NCBI RefSeq assembly: GCF_050699935.1
Contig: NZ_JBOHGB010000003.1
Coordinates: 84,578-148,577 of the forward strand
Direction: 5' to 3'
Source of the DNA: Actinophytocola sp050699935
GTDB taxonomy: Bacteria > Actinomycetota > Actinomycetes > Mycobacteriales > Pseudonocardiaceae
DNA length: 64,000 nt
Positions within the stretch are counted from its first letter, which is position 1. Each line of letters starts with the position of its first letter. Shown one piece after another: positions 8,153-16,871 of the stretch. Made by a program: the position numbers and the translations under genes. The notes beneath the pieces were generated by a model. The model was not told the origin of the DNA, made no database searches, and worked only from the letters and a program-made list of their open reading frames with translations.

Positions 8153-9178
8153 ATGACCCGGACCCGGGCCACCGCGTCCGCCCGCCTTCCCCTGGTCCTG
8201 GCGCTGCTCGTGGCGGCGCTGGCCGGCGTGCTCGTCGGCCTGGCGCTCACCGCGGCGCAGCCGGTGGCCGGGGTGGCGGAGCCGGGCGCGGTGGTCCGGT
8301 TCGGGCTGCCCGTCGTGCGGGTGGTGCTCGACCTGTCGGCCGTGGCCACGGTCGGGCTCAGCCTGCTGCCGATCCTGGCCGGGTTCGACCGGCCGAAGCA
8401 CCTCGAGCCCGTGCTCGACGCGGCCCGGCGCGCGGCGGCCGTGGCCGCCCTGCTCTGGGCGCTCGCGGCGCTGATGGCGCTGGTGCTGCAGACCGCCGAG
8501 GCGCGGCCGGGCGGTGGCACGGGCACCGCCGTCTCGCCGGCCGTGGTCGTGGCATACGTGCGCGAGGTCGGCGCCGGCAAGGCGCTGGCGTTCGTCGCCG
8601 GGGTGGCGCTGGTGTCGTTCGTGCTCGGGATCGCGTCGGTGCGGGTCGGTGAGTCGGTGCCGGCCGAGCTGCGGGCCGCGGTCGCGCTGTTCGGGCTGCT
8701 GCCGCTGCCGGTCACCGGGCACGCCACGAACTTCGAGTGGCGCGACTTCACGATGATCTCCCTCGAGCTGCATGTGCTCGGCGCGGTCGCGTGGACCGGT
8801 GGGCTGGGCGCGGTCGTGGTGTTGCTCGCGGCCAACCGCTCGCTGCTCGCCACGGCGCTGCCACGGTTCTCCCGGCTGGCGACCGTCTGCCTCGGTGTGG
8901 TCGCGGCGACCGGCCTGTTCAACGCGATCATGGAGCTGACCGCGAGCCACGGGCTGCTCGACGCGCTCTTCGGCTCCGGCTACGGCGTGCTGGTGCTGCT
9001 CAAGCTGACCTGCCTCGTGCTGCTCGCCGCGCTCGGCGGGAACATCCGCTTCCGGCTGCTGCCCGCGATCATGCGGCACCGGCGGACCGCGCTCGTCGGC
9101 TGGGCCGCGCTGGAGCTGTCGGTGATGGGGCTCGCCTTCGGCTTCGCGGTCGTGCTGAGCCGAGCCCCGGTGTCGTAG
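8153..9178 (+). CDS. copD: CopD-family copper transport membrane protein
   Basis: A 341-residue polytopic protein with about eight helices. Family features are the helix beginning LELHVLGAVAWTGGL, the His in GHATNFEW and the C-terminal NIRFRLLPAIMRHR segment. CopD is thought to move copper across the membrane with CopC. It closes the copper-associated gene set and converges on the minus-strand gene at 9335. No linked copper regulator was seen within the window. Confidence 0.85.
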   Translation: MTRTRATASARLPLVLALLVAALAGVLVGLALTAAQPVAGVAEPGAVVRFGLPVVRVVLDLSAVATVGLSLLPILAGFDRPKHLEPVLDAARRAAAVAALLWALAALMALVLQTAEARPGGGTGTAVSPAVVVAYVREVGAGKALAFVAGVALVSFVLGIASVRVGESVPAELRAAVALFGLLPLPVTGHATNFEWRDFTMISLELHVLGAVAWTGGLGAVVVLLAANRSLLATALPRFSRLATVCLGVVAATGLFNAIMELTASHGLLDALFGSGYGVLVLLKLTCLVLLAALGGNIRFRLLPAIMRHRRTALVGWAALELSVMGLAFGFAVVLSRAPVS

Positions 9179-9334
9179 CCCGGAGTCGCGGACGGTCGGA
9201 CGGGCCTGCCGGGTTGCACGTTCGGTCCGGCCGAACCGGCGAACGGCATCAGTGGACCGCTCGTCGCGCACGGTGAGATACGACTCGGCCACCTGGAGTC
9301 CCGAAAGTGCACGGAATGGCCTAACGGCGAGCGG

Positions 9335-9649
9335 TCAGTCCCGTTCGGTGAACTGCGCCGAGGAGAGGCTCGAGCGGCGCCGGATGACAGCGATCCGCGA
9401 CACGTGACCGTTGCCGCGACGCTCGAGTTCGCGCCGGGAGATCCAGCCGGCCGCGTGGTGTCGGTAGGCCTGGGACAGCATGACCAACTCGGCGAGGAAC
9501 TCCGCGGCTCGGTGCCGGCTCTCCTCGGGCAGGCGAGCCACGAGAGCCAGATGGTCCGCCACCATCTGGTCCAGGATCCGGGCGGAGGCGAGCGAACGCC
9601 GCGCGCGTCGACTCGGCCTCGTCACCAGCCTGCGCCTGGTCGGCGGCAT
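9335..9649 (-). CDS. Conserved-looking hypothetical protein, 104 aa
   Basis: A basic 104-residue protein starting MPPTRRRLVTRPSRR. The middle is helical and amphipathic (about 25-70, ILDQMVADHLALVARLPEES through FLAELVMLSQ) and the tail is Arg-rich. The start is fixed by GAGGTG six bases upstream of the ATG at 9649; the frame is open a further 48 codons upstream but without a ribosome site. No family is recognised. It lies between copD and the APH/XRE pair, on the same strand as the latter. Confidence 0.55.
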   Translation of the reverse strand: MPPTRRRLVTRPSRRARRSLASARILDQMVADHLALVARLPEESRHRAAEFLAELVMLSQAYRHHAAGWISRRELERRGNGHVSRIAVIRRRSSLSSAQFTERD

Positions 9650-9856
9650 GAACCACCTCGATCGTGGACGGAGAGGGGCTAGCCCGACAGAGGGTAGCGC
9701 GATCCGGGCCAAGGTCCACTCCTCCCCATCGTCCGATTGAGTGAATTTGCTCCTGAGCTGGACAAACGCATTGGTTGAACACGACACGCTCACCGGGCTT
9801 GTCGCTCGCTGGCAACGCAGTGTTACTACGCCGTGGACGCGGTTGGACCGAACGGG

Positions 9857-10807
9857 TCAGGTGTAGCGCGCCCATCTGGCGGACTTGTCGCCGCTGCGCA
9901 CGTCGGCGAGCCTGCGGAACAGCTCGGGCCGTACCTCCGGCCGGCTGGACAGGATCGGCAGCACGCTCGTGATCAGCTTGAGCTCGCGCACCTCGCGGAG
10001 CACCGGGAAGCCCTCCCAGCGAGTCACGTCGAACCCGTAGGAGCGAACCAGCTCGCGGTAGCGCCCGGCCGGCTCACCGAACCGGACCACGCCGACCGCG
10101 AGCGGCGTCAGGTCCCACTCCGGCGGGCCGAGGCTCGCCGAGTCGAAGTCGCAGAGCACCGGGCCGGCCGGGCTCGGGATCAGGTTGCCCAGGTGCGCGT
10201 CGCCGTGCAGCAGCGAGGTGGGCAGCACGAACTCGAGCGCGTCGAGCCGGTCGCTCACCTTGTCGCAGCGCTTACGCAGGAACGCGAGATCGGCGTCGTC
10301 CAGGCCGTCCGCCTCGCCGATCCGCCGCCGCACGTCGTCCAGCGGCTCCCAGGCGGGCAGCGGGAACGCGGGCTCGGGCGGCTCGTGCAGCCGGCGCAGG
10401 AGTTTCGCCAGGTCACGCCCGCGGGGTCGGCGGCCGCCGTGCGGCACGGCCTCCCACACGGTCGCGAGGTAGGGGCCGGCGGCCACCGGCTGGACGATGC
10501 CGGACACCAGCCGCACGGCCGGCACGTCGTGCTCGGCGAGCCAGGTGGCCACCCGGACGACCTTGTCGACCCGGTGGCGCAGCGCGTTGGAGGCCACGAT
10601 CCGCACCACGACGGGTGCGGTGGCCAGCTGGAAGACCGCGTTGTTCGTGCACCGCAACAGCTCGGCACCGGCCGGGTCCAGGCCCGCCGCGGCGCACACC
10701 GCGGTGAGGGCCTCGGCGAGGTTGTCCGGCGAGAACTGCCCGCCGCCGTCCGTATGGCCGTCCGCGCGCCTGCCCGGAGCCATGTCCGAGGCGGGCGTCG
10801 CGGTCAT
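9857..10807 (-). CDS. Aminoglycoside phosphotransferase (APH)-family kinase
   Basis: A 316-residue protein-kinase-like small-molecule kinase. The catalytic loop is HGDAHLGNL and the metal-binding motif is DFDSAS, followed by PPEWDL; the N-lobe has VVVRIVASN as the likely Lys/Arg nucleotide-binding strand. The substrate could be an antibiotic, a sugar or choline; the family name does not prove resistance. It begins 17 bases after the XRE regulator on the same strand, so the two probably form one transcript. AAGG about eight bases before the ATG supports the start. Confidence 0.82.
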   Translation of the reverse strand: MTATPASDMAPGRRADGHTDGGGQFSPDNLAEALTAVCAAAGLDPAGAELLRCTNNAVFQLATAPVVVRIVASNALRHRVDKVVRVATWLAEHDVPAVRLVSGIVQPVAAGPYLATVWEAVPHGGRRPRGRDLAKLLRRLHEPPEPAFPLPAWEPLDDVRRRIGEADGLDDADLAFLRKRCDKVSDRLDALEFVLPTSLLHGDAHLGNLIPSPAGPVLCDFDSASLGPPEWDLTPLAVGVVRFGEPAGRYRELVRSYGFDVTRWEGFPVLREVRELKLITSVLPILSSRPEVRPELFRRLADVRSGDKSARWARYT

Positions 10808-10824
10808 CGTGCAGCCTTGTCGAC

Positions 10825-12204
10825 TCAGGACACGTCGGCGTCGTAGAACCTGGCGATGGTGTCGGACAGCTCCCGCGCGTCGCTGTAGTTGCGGCGCCTG
10901 TCCGCCTCGGCCTTGAGCGGCATGAGGCGGTCCCGGACGCGGCGCGACTTGAGGTGCTGGGCCAGGTCGACGGCCTGGTGGCCGACCTTGGCGCCGTGGT
11001 CGATGTCGCCGTCGAGGAGGTGGTTGGTGGCGAGGAAGCTGAGGTTGAACGCCTTGCTCCGCGCCATGTTGTCGCCGTAGGAGCCGATCGCTCGGTGCAG
11101 GGCCGGGATCGCGTACTTGGTGTGCTTGGTGTCCACCTGCTGGGCCAGCACGGTGTGCACCGTGCCGATCATGGCGTAGACGTCGTCCTCGTTGAAGAAC
11201 TTCACCCAGTCCTCGGCCTCTCCGCCGTTCGCCCGCGCGAACTCGTCGCGGGTGCGGCCGATGAGCTTCATGGTCTGGTCCTCGTGACCCATCATCGCGT
11301 AGGCCCAGGCCTGGTTGGCGCAGATGACCGCCACGGCGAGCTCGGAGCCCGACTCCTGGGCCGCGATCTGGCCGAGCTGGAACATCTTCAGCGCGTCGTC
11401 GGGCGACTCCTTGTGCAGGTAGACCCGGCCCATGCGGTACAGGATGTTGGCGACCAGCTGGTTGGAGTCGCCGGCCTTCGCGAGCTCGAGGGCCCGCCCG
11501 AAATGGTTGCGCGCGGAGTCGATCAGGCCGATGTCGAACGAGGTCCAGCCGGCGAGGTTGTGCAGGTCCGCGAGCGCGACGTGCAATCGCTGCTTGACGA
11601 CATCCGTCCCCGACGCGGACAGCATCTGCTGTCCCCAGGACAACTGGGCGACGACGGCGTCCCGGCAGAATCCTCCGCCGTACTGGTAGTCCAGCGAGCG
11701 GAGTGCCCGGGTGGCCGCCTCGACCTGGCGGACATCGGTCATCCCGATCCGACCAGGAGCGGGGGTCAACACGGGGTTGGACACCCACGATCCCGAGTCC
11801 GCGCCGAGTACATGCGCACCGACCGCGACCGCGGCGGCGTGCGCAAGGAACTTGCGACGCTTCACGTCCTCCGGCTCCTCAGCCTCCGGGGCTTCGCGCG
11901 TCGCGGCTACTCGTGCAGCCGTGACTTCGTCGTACGCGAGGCCCATGTATCCCCTCGGGACACCCAGGCCGTCGGAGATGCGCACAAGGACGTCGTAGGC
12001 CATGACCTGCCGACCCTTGAGGATCTCCGACACCTCGGACTGTGACTGGCCGGTGTATGCGGCGATCTGGCGCTGTGACACACCCTTACGTCGCAGCAGC
12101 TTGTAGATCGTGCTGACCTCCCGCGCGGCGAGCGCGTTTCGCATCTCCTGGTCTTCCCACACCTCCGGTGTAACGGAAGAGCTCTGAGATCCGATGGAGT
12201 TCAT
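10825..12204 (-). CDS. XRE-family regulator with TPR-like C-terminal domain
   Basis: A 459-residue regulator. An N-terminal helix-turn-helix (about 30-90; VSQRQIAAYTGQSQSEVSEI, then GLGVPRGYMGLAY) is followed by a short KRRKFLAHAAAVAVG segment. The rest is a long helical region with tetratricopeptide-like repeats (for example LYRMGRVYLH-type sequence from about 270). This architecture is common in actinomycete regulators of development and secondary metabolism and is usually ligand- or peptide-responsive. GAGGGGG five bases before the ATG supports the start. Downstream is the APH-family kinase, a possible regulated partner. Confidence 0.85.
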   Translation of the reverse strand: MNSIGSQSSSVTPEVWEDQEMRNALAAREVSTIYKLLRRKGVSQRQIAAYTGQSQSEVSEILKGRQVMAYDVLVRISDGLGVPRGYMGLAYDEVTAARVAATREAPEAEEPEDVKRRKFLAHAAAVAVGAHVLGADSGSWVSNPVLTPAPGRIGMTDVRQVEAATRALRSLDYQYGGGFCRDAVVAQLSWGQQMLSASGTDVVKQRLHVALADLHNLAGWTSFDIGLIDSARNHFGRALELAKAGDSNQLVANILYRMGRVYLHKESPDDALKMFQLGQIAAQESGSELAVAVICANQAWAYAMMGHEDQTMKLIGRTRDEFARANGGEAEDWVKFFNEDDVYAMIGTVHTVLAQQVDTKHTKYAIPALHRAIGSYGDNMARSKAFNLSFLATNHLLDGDIDHGAKVGHQAVDLAQHLKSRRVRDRLMPLKAEADRRRNYSDARELSDTIARFYDADVS

Positions 12205-12238
12205 TCCGCCCCCTCACAGTCCGCTGGGCGTCAGCAGC

Positions 12239-12244
12239 AATGTA
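12239..12244 (-). promoter_or_regulatory. Candidate -10 box (TACATT) for the XRE regulator
   Basis: On the minus strand TACATT lies about 35 bases upstream of the ATG at 12204, leaving room for a short leader with the GAGGGGG ribosome site. No good -35 hexamer is visible. Weak evidence. Confidence 0.3.
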
Positions 12245-12420
12245 TGCGCACTTCACAAGCCACGAGAAGTCCGGATCGGTGAACCTGATCGGTCCGACCG
12301 AAGTTCAGCGACCGCTCACCGTGAAACGACCGCCGATCGGCGCTATGACGCACCAATCTGCGTTCTCAGGCACCAATGTAGTTGGTTGTAAGCATACGAG
12401 CACGGAGGGAAGCCGCGACT

Positions 12421-12720
12421 GTGGAACTGGTCAGAAGCGCCGCGACCGCAGCATCGGCTACCCCGAGGAGGGTTCCCGGAATCGTCAGCGAGAGCTCGGT
12501 GGAGCCTCGCGAGGACCTGCACGGCTCCGCACTCGGCCGCAAGGTCTGGCGGATCAACTGCGGTGACGTGGTGAACCGGGAACGCTGTCTCACCGTGCTC
12601 GTCGAACGCAATCGGGTGGTCCTCGTCGGACCGCCGGGCGAAACCGCGGTGCTCACAGCAGGTCAACTCAACCAGCTGCAGATCGCGCTTCGTGAAGCCG
12701 CCGAGCAGGCGGAAAGGTGA
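12421..12720 (+). CDS. Hypothetical protein, 99 aa, divergent from the XRE regulator
   Basis: A roughly 99-residue protein starting at GTG 12421 with GGAGGGA ten bases upstream. Its second half has beta character and a compact pattern (INCGDVVNRERCLTVLVERN, VVLVGPPGETAVLTAGQLNQ) ending in a helix. An in-frame TTG at 12382 is possible but has no ribosome site. XRE regulators of this type are often paired with a small DUF397 protein; this one is in the same position but is not an obvious DUF397. Function unknown. Confidence 0.6.
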   Translation: MELVRSAATAASATPRRVPGIVSESSVEPREDLHGSALGRKVWRINCGDVVNRERCLTVLVERNRVVLVGPPGETAVLTAGQLNQLQIALREAAEQAER

Positions 12721-12733
12721 CGGTGACGTTTCG

Positions 12734-13093
12734 GTGGACGAGATACTCGGGCAGGTGCTGCGCAACGCGGTGTGGGAGCGGCTCGACATGCTCTCCGAGC
12801 TGGCCAACCGCGCAGACGCGCCGTCCCTGCTGTCCGTGGCCCGTTCCGAACTCCCCAGGCTGACCGAGGGCTGGCGGGCGATGCTCGCCGCCCACGAGCC
12901 GGACGAGAAGGGCAACTGCCCCGCATGCTCGTCCCGCTGGCGTCAGCAGAAGGCGCCCTGCTCCGTGTGGCAGGCGGCCTACGAACACCTGGTGGCAGGT
13001 GGCCTCGCGCCGGATCAGAATCAGGCGCGGCACGCGGTCGCCGAGCCCAGTCCGCGGCCCGCCTCGCCGGGCCGGTTGGCGAGCGCCAGGTGA
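12734..13093 (+). CDS. Hypothetical protein with Cys-rich motif, about 119 aa
   Basis: The start is probably GTG 12734 (VDEILGQVLRNAVWERL), 13 bases after the stop of the previous gene; an in-frame GTG at 12692 would overlap that gene. The N-terminal two thirds is helical. A cluster NCPACSSRW followed by KAPCSVW gives CxxC plus a third Cys 11 residues on, suggestive of an incomplete zinc ribbon. The C-terminus is Pro/Ala/Arg-rich and probably disordered. Coupled with the gene before it, and of unknown function. Confidence 0.6.
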   Translation: MDEILGQVLRNAVWERLDMLSELANRADAPSLLSVARSELPRLTEGWRAMLAAHEPDEKGNCPACSSRWRQQKAPCSVWQAAYEHLVAGGLAPDQNQARHAVAEPSPRPASPGRLASAR

Positions 13094-13250
13094 AGCCGGC
13101 GACCTCGGCCCCCGTGACCCCGCACGCAGTGTGGCCGGAGGTCGCCTGATGGACCGGCGGTTCGACTGTTCGTCAGCACCCCCGAGCTTGGCGAAAGCGC
13201 GGGCCGCCGGTTCCCAAAACCGGTTGATCGCCGGATAACAGAACAAGACT

Positions 13251-13303
13251 CCACGGACCGGTGCTGCTGTACTCCCCCTCCCCCGACCAGCATCGGTCCG
13301 TGG
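13251..13303. terminator. Long inverted repeat downstream of the small-protein genes
   Basis: CCACGGACCGGTGCTG (13251-13266) and CAGCATCGGTCCGTGG (13288-13303) are inverted copies with 15 of 16 positions matching and a pyrimidine-rich 21-base loop. It lies about 160 bases after the stop at 13093. A transcription terminator is the simplest reading; an operator is possible because a TetR gene follows. Confidence 0.5.
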
Positions 13304-13312
13304 CTCCATCAC

Positions 13313-13357
13313 CGGACGACCCCTTCGGGCGCTTCGCGCCTCGACAGGGGTCGTCCG
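13313..13357 (+). terminator. Nested stem-loop followed by a pyrimidine/T-rich stretch
   Basis: CGGACGACCCC (13313-13323) pairs with GGGGTCGTCCG (13347-13357). Inside the loop, GGCGC and GCGCC form a smaller hairpin. It is followed by TCGCTTCTTTCCTTCC, a T-rich run unusual for this genome. This fits a factor-independent terminator reading left to right and insulates the TetR gene. Confidence 0.6.
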
Positions 13358-13485
13358 TCGCTTCTTTCCTTCCCCGCGCTTCATTTGGGTGGCGTGCTGA
13401 CCAGTTTGGAGGGTCCTTCGCGAAGTTGGTGGTCGACTCGGGCGGTGACGGGCAGGATGGAGGCAGACCTCAGCTAGGAGATCAT

Positions 13486-14094
13486 GTGGCGACCTCTGTG
13501 CCGTTGCGAAAGCAGCCCGTCCAGGAGCGCAGCGCGAAGCGCGTCGAACAGATGCTCAAGGCCTGCGCGTCGTTGATCGACGAACTCGGCTACGACGGCG
13601 TCACCACGACGCTGATCGCCGAGCGGGCCGGCGTCGCGGTCGGGTCGCTGTACCAGTTCTTCCCCGACAAGCGGGCGGTCGTCCAGGAGCTCACCAAGCG
13701 CAACCTCGCCCACTTCACCAATGAGATCGAGCGCCGGCTCGACTGGGACAACCTCAAGCACTGGTGGGACGGCGTCGACGAGATCATCGAGATCTACGTC
13801 GAGATGTACCGCAAGCTCCCCGGATTCGCCCGAGTCCGCTTCGGCGACGTCATCGACCTGCGGTTCATCGAGCCCGAGCGGGACAACAACACGGTCATCG
13901 CGGACGAGATCGCCGGGCTCATCGCGCGGAAGGTCGGGGTGCCCGTCGACAGCATCTACCGGCAGATCACGATCGCCAGCGACCTCGGCGACGCGATCCT
14001 CGCGCTCGCGTTCCGGCGCAGGCTGTTCGGCGAGCAGGACATGATCGACGAGGCCAAGCGCGTGGTGCGCAACTACCTCGAGGACGCGCTCTGA
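13486..14094 (+). CDS. TetR-family transcriptional regulator
   Basis: A 202-residue repressor. The N-terminal TetR helix-turn-helix (about 12-60) reads SAKRVEQMLKACASLIDELG, VTTTLIAERAGVAVGSLYQF and FPDKRAVV. The C-terminal ligand domain has no recognisable specificity. Start is GTG 13486 with GGAG five bases upstream; the frame is open for 75 further codons upstream but that stretch is made of the hairpins listed above. It is convergent with the deaminase gene at 14099, so its target is not obvious from context. Confidence 0.88.
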   Translation: MATSVPLRKQPVQERSAKRVEQMLKACASLIDELGYDGVTTTLIAERAGVAVGSLYQFFPDKRAVVQELTKRNLAHFTNEIERRLDWDNLKHWWDGVDEIIEIYVEMYRKLPGFARVRFGDVIDLRFIEPERDNNTVIADEIAGLIARKVGVPVDSIYRQITIASDLGDAILALAFRRRLFGEQDMIDEAKRVVRNYLEDAL

Positions 14095-14098
14095 CCCG

Positions 14099-15343
14099 CT
14101 AACCGAAACACCGCCCCTCGCCGCGGTAGGTCGGCACCGTCCGCGTCACCTCGTCGCCCTCGAGCACGTGGTACTCGGTGAACCGCTCCGCCAGCTCGCC
14201 CGCCTTCGTGTGGCGCAGCCATACCCGGTCGCCCACGTGCAGGTCCCGCGCCGCCCGCCCGGTCACCGGCGTCTGCACCTCGCCCGCGCCCTCCACGCCC
14301 AGCAGCTCGAGGCCCGCCGGCAGGTACGGCCTCGGCAGGCGGTCCTTGCCCGCCGCGCCCGACGCGACGTAGCCGCCGCCGAACAGGGTCGCGATCGCGC
14401 GCCGGGGCTTGCGCACCACCGGCAGCGCGAACAGCACGGCCGGCACCGGCGTGAACCGCCGGTAGTTGTCGAACAGCGTCGGACCGATCAGCCCGGAGCC
14501 GGCCGCCACCTCGGTGACCGACTCGTCGAGGCCCGTCGTCTCGATACTCCCCGTCCCGCCGCCGTTGACGAACTCCAGCTCGGCGACCTCCCGTATCGCG
14601 GCCACCACCTCTCTCCGCCGAGCGGTCAACTCCCGCGCCGAACGGCCCTGTATCCAACGCAGCACCGCCCCCGTCACGGGCTTGCCGGCCGGACGGTCGC
14701 CCAGGCCCGCGATCTGGCCCTCGTAGCCCATGAGACCGACCAGCCGGAACCCCGGCCTCCCGGCCACCGCCTTCGCGAGCGAGACCGCCTGCGGCACCGT
14801 GAACACCGGGGAACGGCGCGTGCCGACGTGCGCGACGTCGAGGCCGAACACCGGCCGCCAGGACACGTCCAGCTCCAGGCACACCCGGATGTCGGCATGC
14901 CCGACGCCGAGCGCCGCGTCGACCAGGTCCAGATGCGGGATCGAGTCGACCATGATCGCCACCCGCGCGCGGGCATGCTCGTCGTCGGCCAGCATGCGCA
15001 GCGCCGCGTGGTCCGTGGTCGGATATGCGACGAGGACGTCGACGTCCGCCAGGTCGGTGTCCCGCCACTGGCGCACGAGCCAGCGCGCCTCGGGCAGCGA
15101 GTACGCCATCACGCCGGTGAAGCCGTCCCGGCGCAGCACGCGCTCGAGGAGGAACCGGCAGCGCACCGACTTGCTGGCCACCCGGATCGGCCGGCCGGCG
15201 GCACGCCGCACCAGGTCCGCCGCGTTGTGGTCGAATGCGTCCAGATCGGCGACGGCGAGCGGCGGGTCCAGGTGCTTGGTCGCCGCGTCCAGCCGCGACC
15301 GGTGCGTTTCCCGGTGTGTATCCCGGTGTCTCACTGGGGGCAC
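14099..15343 (-). CDS. PLP-dependent amino acid deaminase/aldolase (D-threonine aldolase/alanine racemase fold)
   Basis: A protein of about 414 residues with the alanine-racemase-like N-terminal barrel. PLP-binding Lys is in RVASKSVRC; the phosphate-binding loop is probably NGGGTGSIETT. The C-terminal domain (LHVGDRVWLRHTKAGEL) fits D-serine/D-threonine aldolase relatives annotated as amino acid deaminase/aldolase. The start is taken as GTG 15343 because TACGGT lies six bases upstream on the minus strand at leaderless spacing; GTG 15334 is an alternative. It is divergent from the FAD oxidase, only 29 bases away start to start, so the two share a promoter region and may act on linked substrates. 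Confidence 0.8.
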   Translation of the reverse strand: MPPVRHRDTHRETHRSRLDAATKHLDPPLAVADLDAFDHNAADLVRRAAGRPIRVASKSVRCRFLLERVLRRDGFTGVMAYSLPEARWLVRQWRDTDLADVDVLVAYPTTDHAALRMLADDEHARARVAIMVDSIPHLDLVDAALGVGHADIRVCLELDVSWRPVFGLDVAHVGTRRSPVFTVPQAVSLAKAVAGRPGFRLVGLMGYEGQIAGLGDRPAGKPVTGAVLRWIQGRSARELTARRREVVAAIREVAELEFVNGGGTGSIETTGLDESVTEVAAGSGLIGPTLFDNYRRFTPVPAVLFALPVVRKPRRAIATLFGGGYVASGAAGKDRLPRPYLPAGLELLGVEGAGEVQTPVTGRAARDLHVGDRVWLRHTKAGELAERFTEYHVLEGDEVTRTVPTYRGEGRCFG

Positions 15344-15349
15344 GCACCC

Positions 15350-15355
15350 ACCGTA
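15350..15355 (-). promoter_or_regulatory. -10 element TACGGT for the deaminase/aldolase
   Basis: On the minus strand TACGGT is followed by six bases and then GTG 15343, with no ribosome site. The spacing matches other probable leaderless starts in this window (1107, 6206, 30266). It lies between two divergent start codons. Confidence 0.4.
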
Positions 15356-15372
15356 CGACCTGGGAGGATCCC

Positions 15373-16701
15373 GTGGCACCAACGACCGCCTGGCGTAACT
15401 GGGCCGGCACCGAGTCCGCCGTCGCCACCGACGTCGTCCGGCCGCGCGACCTCGAGGAGCTCGCCGGCGCGGTCACCCGGGCCGCACGGGCCGGGAAGAC
15501 GGTCCGGGCGCGCGGCAGCGGGCACTCCTTCACCGCGGTCGGCGCCGCCCACGACGTCGCGCTGGACCTCGGCGCCTGGACCGGGGTCACCGCCGCCGAC
15601 CTGGACACCGAGACGGACACCGGGCTCGTCACGGTGCGGGCCGGCACCACGCTGCGCACCCTGAACGCGGAGCTGGACCGGCTGGGACTCGCCATGACCA
15701 ACCTCGGCGACATCGACGCGCAGACGATCTCCGGCGCGATCTCCACCGGCACGCACGGCACCGGCGCGCGGTTCGGCGGCATCGCCACCCAGGTCGCCGG
15801 GCTGGAGCTGGTGCTCGCCGACGGATCGGTCGTCACGTGCTCGGCGACCGAGCGGCCCGAGCTGTTCGCCGCCGGCCGGGTCGGGCTCGGCGCGCTCGGC
15901 GTGATCTCCGCCGTGACGCTGCGGACCGAGCCGTCGTTCGTGCTCGCCGCCGAGGAACGGCCCGAGCCGCTCGACGAGGTGCTCGAGGCGCTCGACGAGA
16001 ACTGTGCGGACAACGACCACTTCGAGTTCTACTGGTTTCCCTACGGCCCCAAGGCACTGACGAAGCGCGACAACCGGCTGCCGGCCGGCACGCCGCCGGC
16101 ACCGCTGTCCGGGCCGCGACGGTTCGTCGAGTACGAGCTGATGGAGAACCGGGTCTTCGGCGCGGTGTGCCGGCTCGGCCGCCGCGTGCCGAAGCTGGTG
16201 CGGCCGCTGAACAAGCTGTCGTCGACGGTTCTGTCCGAACGGTCCTATCGGGACATCTCGCATCGGGTCTTCGTGACCAACCGGAACGTGCGGTTCGTCG
16301 AGTCGGAGTACGCGGTGCCGCGGGCGGCGCTGGGCGAGGTGCTGGCGGAGCTGCGCCGGCGGGTGCCCGAGCTCGCCGACCCGGTGATGTTCCCGGTGGA
16401 GATCCGCGTCGCGGCGGCCGACGACATCTGGCTTTCCACGGCGTACCAACGCGACTCGGCATACGTGGCGGTTCACCAGTTCATCGGCATGCCGTACCGG
16501 GCGTACTTCGACCTGTTCGAGTCGATCGTCGCCGGCGTGGGCGGCCGGCCGCACTGGGGGAAGCTGCACACGCTCGACGCGGCCGCGCTGCGCGAGCGCT
16601 ACCCGCGGTTCGACGACTTCGTCGACCTGCGGACCACTGTGGACCCTTCCGGGGTGTTCGCGAATCCCTACCTGGATCGGGTTCTCGGCAAACTCCGCTG
16701 A
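15373..16701 (+). CDS. FAD-linked sugar-alcohol/sugar-acid lactone oxidase (D-arabinono-1,4-lactone oxidase family)
   Basis: A 442-residue oxidase of the VAO/PCMH FAD fold with an ALO C-terminal domain. RGSGHSFTAVG contains the His that carries covalent FAD in this family; TNLGDIDAQTISGAISTGTHG is the second FAD-binding segment. The C-terminus has the conserved HWGKLHT and DPSGVFANPYL. Members oxidise alditols or aldonolactones with O2, giving H2O2; the substrate here is not determinable. Start is GTG 15373, with GGAGG five bases upstream. Divergent from the deaminase/aldolase. Confidence 0.87.
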   Translation: MAPTTAWRNWAGTESAVATDVVRPRDLEELAGAVTRAARAGKTVRARGSGHSFTAVGAAHDVALDLGAWTGVTAADLDTETDTGLVTVRAGTTLRTLNAELDRLGLAMTNLGDIDAQTISGAISTGTHGTGARFGGIATQVAGLELVLADGSVVTCSATERPELFAAGRVGLGALGVISAVTLRTEPSFVLAAEERPEPLDEVLEALDENCADNDHFEFYWFPYGPKALTKRDNRLPAGTPPAPLSGPRRFVEYELMENRVFGAVCRLGRRVPKLVRPLNKLSSTVLSERSYRDISHRVFVTNRNVRFVESEYAVPRAALGEVLAELRRRVPELADPVMFPVEIRVAAADDIWLSTAYQRDSAYVAVHQFIGMPYRAYFDLFESIVAGVGGRPHWGKLHTLDAAALRERYPRFDDFVDLRTTVDPSGVFANPYLDRVLGKLR

Positions 16702-16871
16702 CGTTCGGGCTGTGTCGGGTCGGGGTAAGCGCCGCCGCGTGACGCGCCAAGCGGTGAGCGGTCGGTTTCCGTCGACGGGCGGGAGTGGACCTACCGGTCG
16801 GCCGCGGGACCGTGGTCACACCGTGCTCAGTGGACGGTGGCGGGCTGTCGAGCGGACGGCGGCGCGAGGAG

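Noticed and set aside
9857..11788. A long open minus-strand frame running through the APH-kinase and the XRE regulator
   Set aside because: Only the part below 10807 codes for the kinase; the upper part is an Arg/Pro-rich out-of-frame reading of the regulator, so it is not a fusion.
11834..11875. Tat-like signal (KRRKFLAHAAAVAVG) in the XRE regulator
   Set aside because: It is internal, after the DNA-binding domain; such motifs are common in actinomycete TPR regulators and do not mean export.
13090..13149. A 19-codon ORF overlapping the end of the Cys-motif gene by GTGA
   Set aside because: Too short, no conserved pattern; overlap with a stop codon alone is weak evidence.
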